From an archaeon (GTDB lineage Archaea > Asgardarchaeota > Hermodarchaeia > Hermodarchaeales > Hermodarchaeaceae), in assembly GCA_016550405.1 (NCBI GenBank), contig JABXGX010000159.1, positions 1-16,763 of the forward strand: a DNA stretch of 16,763 nt, read 5' to 3'. The translations under genes were made by a program, and so were the position numbers. The notes beneath the pieces were generated by a model. The model had not been told where the DNA came from. It saw only the letters and a program-made list of their open reading frames with translations, and searched no databases. Of this stretch, positions 14,154-16,763 are shown piece after piece; position 1 is the stretch's first letter, and every line of letters starts with the position of its first letter.

Positions 14154-14636
14154 ATGAGCTACGATCGAGAGCCTGTCGAGGCTACAGTCGCAGAACTGCG
14201 ACCTTATATGAAAAGTTTGAACATCACCTTCAAAGTTATTGCGAAGGGTGAAGAACGCGAAGTCCAATCGAAAAAAGATGGCGAAACTCACCGAGTTGTT
14301 GACGCGACAGCCGGTGATGCCACTGGTGTTGTCTTGCTGAGTCTATGGGATGATAACATCGAAGCTATTGACGTCGATAAAACCTACCGTCTAGAAAAAG
14401 GCTACACTAGCCTCTTTCAAGGACATCTCCGTCTCAACATTGGTCGCTACGGTGAAATCAGCGAAGCCGAGGATGCCATAAAAGAAATTGATACAGAAAA
14501 CGATCTATCCGCTGCGGAGCACGAACAACGCTACCGTCGACGCAGCTTTGGCGGTGGACGTGGTGGATACCGGCGTGGCGATCGACGCGACCGCGGAGAT
14601 CGTGGGGATCGCGAGGATCGCGGGCGACGTTACTAA
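14154..14636 (+). CDS. OB-fold single-stranded nucleic-acid-binding protein with RG-rich tail
   Basis: A 160-residue protein, close paralogue of the gene at 2346-2840 and in opposite orientation. The OB-fold spans about 1-95 (LRPYMKSLNITFKVI, SKKDGETHRVVD, LLSLWDDNIEAI, GYTSLFQGHLRLNIGRYGEI), followed by an acidic linker (AEDAIKEIDTENDLSAAEHE). The basic tail RRRSFGGGRGGYRRGDRRDR continues with RGD/RED repeats to GRRY; it is less glycine-rich and more Asp/Arg-patterned than its paralogue. The ATG at 14154 lies 12 nt after an in-frame GTG (14142) that is conserved in the paralogue. It probably binds ssDNA or RNA. Two such close copies, plus a third distant one, suggest specialised roles, for example replication against RNA or stress handling; this is inference. 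Confidence 0.85.
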   Translation: MSYDREPVEATVAELRPYMKSLNITFKVIAKGEEREVQSKKDGETHRVVDATAGDATGVVLLSLWDDNIEAIDVDKTYRLEKGYTSLFQGHLRLNIGRYGEISEAEDAIKEIDTENDLSAAEHEQRYRRRSFGGGRGGYRRGDRRDRGDRGDREDRGRRY

Positions 14637-14658
14637 TTCTCCCTTACTTGTCCTTAAC

Positions 14659-14709
14659 AACCTTCATGTCTCCTCCAGAGGCGTGAAGGTTCCTCTTTCT
14701 CTTTTTTCA
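14659..14709 (+). terminator. Terminator of the 14154-14636 OB-fold gene
   Basis: AACCTTCA (14659-14666) pairs with TGAAGGTT (14684-14691), followed by the pyrimidine-rich CCTCTTTCTCTTTTTT. It begins 22 nt after the stop codon and runs to the end of the convergent GNAT gene. Confidence 0.65.
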
Positions 14710-15291
14710 TCTCCGCTGAATACTGTTCTCAACTAGAGCTTGTGAAGAAATCTCCGCAAGATACAATTCCAATCCCGCCTTATCTATTCGGCTTCCTGTC
14801 TTTTGAAAATTCAAATGTTGAAAATAGAACTGTTGAGCGCGCGGATCAAGAGAACTTACTGTTGCTTTAATCTTGTCAAGTCTGTGCGTTATTGCGTATT
14901 GAGCTAGTTGTTGGAGAAGCCAGGTTCCCACACCCTGACGGGAAGGAATTGCACAGATAAATCGAATAACGAGCTCTGTTGGGCGTTGATAGAAATCAAC
15001 AAGTCCCCTCACCAGGTCGTTCGATATCGCAAGCCAAACAAACCTGTTCTCTTTGACACTCAAGGCTGTTTGCAGATGTATTTCTAGTGACTCCACTAAC
15101 TATTCTAACGACTCAGAAGAGCCCGGCGGGTCTTCCATCAATAGCCCCTGCGCATAGATTCGCGCTGCCGCTTCGAGATTATACTTAGAAAGCAGCGATA
15201 TCTGCAACCCCTTTGTCTGTGAGATTAGAACCACCTCATGTATCTCGAGAGCAATTTTGCTAATACACCTGCTCCTCTCTCGAACTATCAC
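14707..15291 (-). pseudogene. GNAT-family N-acetyltransferase split by an in-frame TAG
   Basis: One minus-strand frame covers both halves. The downstream part (15096-14707, 129 residues if read from a GTG) has the acetyl-CoA-binding motif A, RFICAIPSRQGVGTWLLQQL, with the Q/R-x-x-G-x-G signature (RQGVGT), and the usual C-terminal ARQ-like DPRAQQFYFQHLNFQKTG. The upstream part has the normal GNAT opening, ISLLSKYNLEAAARIYAQGL, then MEDPPGSSESLE, TAG at 15102-15100, and LVESLEIHLQ in the same frame. Together they make about 175 residues, a normal GNAT length. A standalone 129-residue product would lack strands 1 and 2 of the fold. Either the gene is newly inactivated by one nonsense change (GAG or CAG to TAG) or the UAG is read through. 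The start in the upstream half is unclear (GTG 15291 or a later GTG). Confidence 0.6.
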
Positions 15292-15342
15292 TGTACTTAA
15301 GATATACGGGTACTATCAGATGGTTAGGACACTTATGGTTTG

Positions 15343-15349
15343 TTTATAA
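15343..15349 (+). promoter_or_regulatory. TATA box of the ferredoxin-acyl-CoA dehydrogenase operon
   Basis: TTTATAA at 15343-15349 predicts transcription starting near 15368-15374, on top of two in-frame ATG codons (15368 and 15374). The upstream ATG at 15353 would be outside the transcript, so the mRNA is probably leaderless. No Shine-Dalgarno is seen. Confidence 0.5.
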
Positions 15350-15367
15350 CTAATGTGCGAAATTGTG

Positions 15368-15709
15368 ATGCCAATGCCCATCGATTCCGACTTCCAAAGA
15401 AATTGGAAACAGGCGAACCGCCATCGCAACCATTGGATATGGCAATCTGACAGTTCGCATTACGGGATTCATGGAACCCGGGTAGCCGTTGACTTTGATG
15501 AGTGCACTGGCTGCTTGAAATGTATCGCAGTCTGCCCCGAAGACGTTTTTGAGCCATTTAAGGTCGAATCCGGGCAAATCAAAGCGGATCCCGTTAAAGA
15601 AATGGCATGTCTGGAATGTCTTGCATGTGAAATGGTGTGTCCGGAGGATGCAATATTTATTATTCGAGCCGAATCCGAGTCCGATACCTTAAGCGCTTTA
15701 TTAGACTAG
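15368..15709 (+). CDS. 2[4Fe-4S] ferredoxin (FixX-like), partner of acyl-CoA dehydrogenase
   Basis: A 113-residue protein from ATG 15368. The N-terminal 40 residues are polar and aromatic (FQRNWKQANRHRNHWIW). Two cluster motifs follow: CTGCLKCIAVCPEDVF (C46, C49, C52, C56) and CLECLACEMVCPEDAI (C81, C84, C87, C91). It is thus a low-potential bacterial-type two-cluster ferredoxin with a long N-terminal extension. It ends in tandem stops (TAG TAA) 51 nt before the acyl-CoA dehydrogenase gene, so the two are likely co-transcribed. FixX-type ferredoxins work with ETF and ETF dehydrogenase to take electrons from acyl-CoA dehydrogenases; ETF genes may lie beyond the window. Confidence 0.85.
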   Translation: MPMPIDSDFQRNWKQANRHRNHWIWQSDSSHYGIHGTRVAVDFDECTGCLKCIAVCPEDVFEPFKVESGQIKADPVKEMACLECLACEMVCPEDAIFIIRAESESDTLSALLD

Positions 15710-15748
15710 TAATATAGGGTATGCAAATACTCGGAAGTATTCTCGAAA

Positions 15749-15756
15749 AGAGGTGT
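15749..15756 (+). promoter_or_regulatory. Shine-Dalgarno of the acyl-CoA dehydrogenase gene
   Basis: AGAGGTGT at 15749-15756 includes GAGGTG, 4-6 nt before the ATG at 15761, and supports that start. Confidence 0.55.
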
Positions 15757-15760
15757 CCGT

Positions 15761-16763
15761 ATGTTTGATATTTTACTCACTGACAGTGAACGGCAAATCC
15801 GAGATGAAGTTCGGGAATTTGTACGTAATGAAGTTGATCCCAATCTAATCATTCGGATGGACGGAAATGAGCAAGAATACCCGTATGAATTCATAAAGGC
15901 GGCCACGAAGGCGAATCTCATCGGTCTACGATTTCCAAAGCAATACGCGGGGCGCAATCTTAATTGGGTCTCTGAAATGCTGGCCATCGAAGAAATTGGG
16001 GTATTGGGAATCGCTTTAGGCTGCGCTTACTCCCTTCCAAGCATTGTAGGGGAAGCTATCAACCTCTTCAGTTCATCTGATCAAAAGAAAGCCTACTTGG
16101 CTCCAACGCTACAGGGTGAAAAAATTTGTGCAGAAGGACTCACTGAACCGCGTGGTGGGTCTGATTTCTTTGGCACAATAACCTCTGCGGTTGCGCAGGG
16201 TGATCATTTTATTATCAATGGGGAGAAACGGTTTGTAGCGGGTGGCATCGGCGCTGATTATTTCTTAATATATGCAAAGACCAACACAAAGGCGCCGCCT
16301 CATAAGTCACTGAGTGCTTTCCTCGTAGATCGCGATATGGGTGTGGAAGTCGATGAACACTACAGCCTTATGGGCTGCCGAGGGATGGGAGCGGCCCGAA
16401 TTGTCCTAAAGGATCTCGAAGTGCCTAAAACGAACCTGATTGGAAAATTGGATGGTGCTACGGATATTTTCAATGCTATGATGGTGCCTGAACGACTTAC
16501 CTCAGCTGCAGGAGCAATTGGGTTAGGGCGCGCGGCATTAGAACTTGCTATCCGTTATGCTGCACGACGCGAAGCCTTTGGCAAAACCATTAGCCGTTTT
16601 GAAGGCATCAGCTTCAAAATAGCTGATTGTGCCACCGCTTTGGATGCCGCGCGAGGGTTGGTCTACCGTGCTGCACGTCTTGCTGATGCAAGAAAGCCCA
16701 GTCGGAAAGCTATCTCTCAAGCTAAGCTCTTCGCTACAGAAGCGTGTCTTCAATCTGTTTCAG
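15761..16763 (+). CDS. Acyl-CoA dehydrogenase (3' end outside window)
   Basis: The frame runs from ATG 15761 to the window edge, 334 residues of an enzyme that is usually about 380 long. It shows the FAD-binding and substrate landmarks: CAEGLTEPRGGSD (124-135), the middle beta domain with INGEKRFVAGG (152-162) and LMGCRGMGAARI (203-214), and the helical C-terminal domain with ARREAFGKTISRFEGISFKI (268-287). E244 in VPERLTSAAGAIGLG aligns with the position used as catalytic base in isovaleryl- and long-chain-type enzymes, rather than the late Glu of medium-chain types, which lies near or past the edge; this is a tentative reading. It oxidises an acyl-CoA to enoyl-CoA, passing electrons to ETF. 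The ferredoxin gene just upstream fits this pathway. Confidence 0.92.
   Translation, partial: MFDILLTDSERQIRDEVREFVRNEVDPNLIIRMDGNEQEYPYEFIKAATKANLIGLRFPKQYAGRNLNWVSEMLAIEEIGVLGIALGCAYSLPSIVGEAINLFSSSDQKKAYLAPTLQGEKICAEGLTEPRGGSDFFGTITSAVAQGDHFIINGEKRFVAGGIGADYFLIYAKTNTKAPPHKSLSAFLVDRDMGVEVDEHYSLMGCRGMGAARIVLKDLEVPKTNLIGKLDGATDIFNAMMVPERLTSAAGAIGLGRAALELAIRYAARREAFGKTISRFEGISFKIADCATALDAARGLVYRAARLADARKPSRKAISQAKLFATEACLQSVS

Noticed and set aside
2346..14636. The inverted OB-fold pair as ends of a transposon or composite element
   Set aside because: Similarity stops at the gene boundaries, there is no transposase or target duplication, and the 11 kb between them holds ordinary genes; gene duplication explains it.

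Overview
The window looks like a piece of an archaeal chromosome of moderate GC. Genes are compact and carry archaeal signals: TATA-like boxes (TTTATAA, TATAAAT, TTTTTATA) about 25 nt before likely transcript starts, Shine-Dalgarno sites of the GGTGA/GAGGTGA/GGAGGG kind, and T-rich terminators. SOSS-B/archaeal-SSB-like OB-fold proteins with RGG tails, a two-HTH Lrp-type regulator and many ferredoxin-type redox proteins agree with this. An Asgard-like or similar anaerobic archaeon is plausible, but no rRNA or marker gene settles the lineage.

Layout. 1-1596: two tandem paralogous surface proteins with nearly the same membrane anchor; the first is cut by the window edge. 1776-2840: two convergent OB-fold genes with a hairpin terminator between them. 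3187-3615: an unrecognised reading frame broken by two in-frame TGA codons. 3748-5627: a small unknown gene (-), an Lrp-like regulator (+) and a small membrane protein (+). 5700-8484: an MBL-fold hydrolase (-) and an M20 metallopeptidase (-), separated by about 550 bases of unclear content. 8619-9755: an unrecognised helical protein (+), ending 1 nt from a convergent DUF362 protein (-). 10682-13867: a dual-specificity phosphatase (+); a two-gene iron-sulfur operon (+); a PrxQ-type peroxiredoxin (-); and a small protein followed by a flavin reductase-rubredoxin fusion (-). 14154-14636: a third OB-fold gene, the close inverted paralogue of the one at 2346-2840. 14707-15291: a GNAT acetyltransferase split by an in-frame TAG. 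15368-end: a ferredoxin followed by an acyl-CoA dehydrogenase cut by the window edge.

How the genes fit together. The right half is redox-rich: two ferredoxins, one larger multi-cluster protein, a rubredoxin-fused flavoprotein, a thiol peroxidase and an acyl-CoA dehydrogenase. This suggests fatty-acid or acyl-CoA oxidation linked to low-potential electron carriers, with peroxide or oxygen defence next to it; this is inference from gene content. The most unusual sequence-level observations are reading frames that keep their protein-like character across in-frame stop codons (TGA twice, TAG once), strong synonymous-only divergence in the shared membrane anchor, and near-identity of the OB-fold paralogues confined to their 5' ends. 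I found no tRNA, rRNA, CRISPR array, insertion sequence or integrase.
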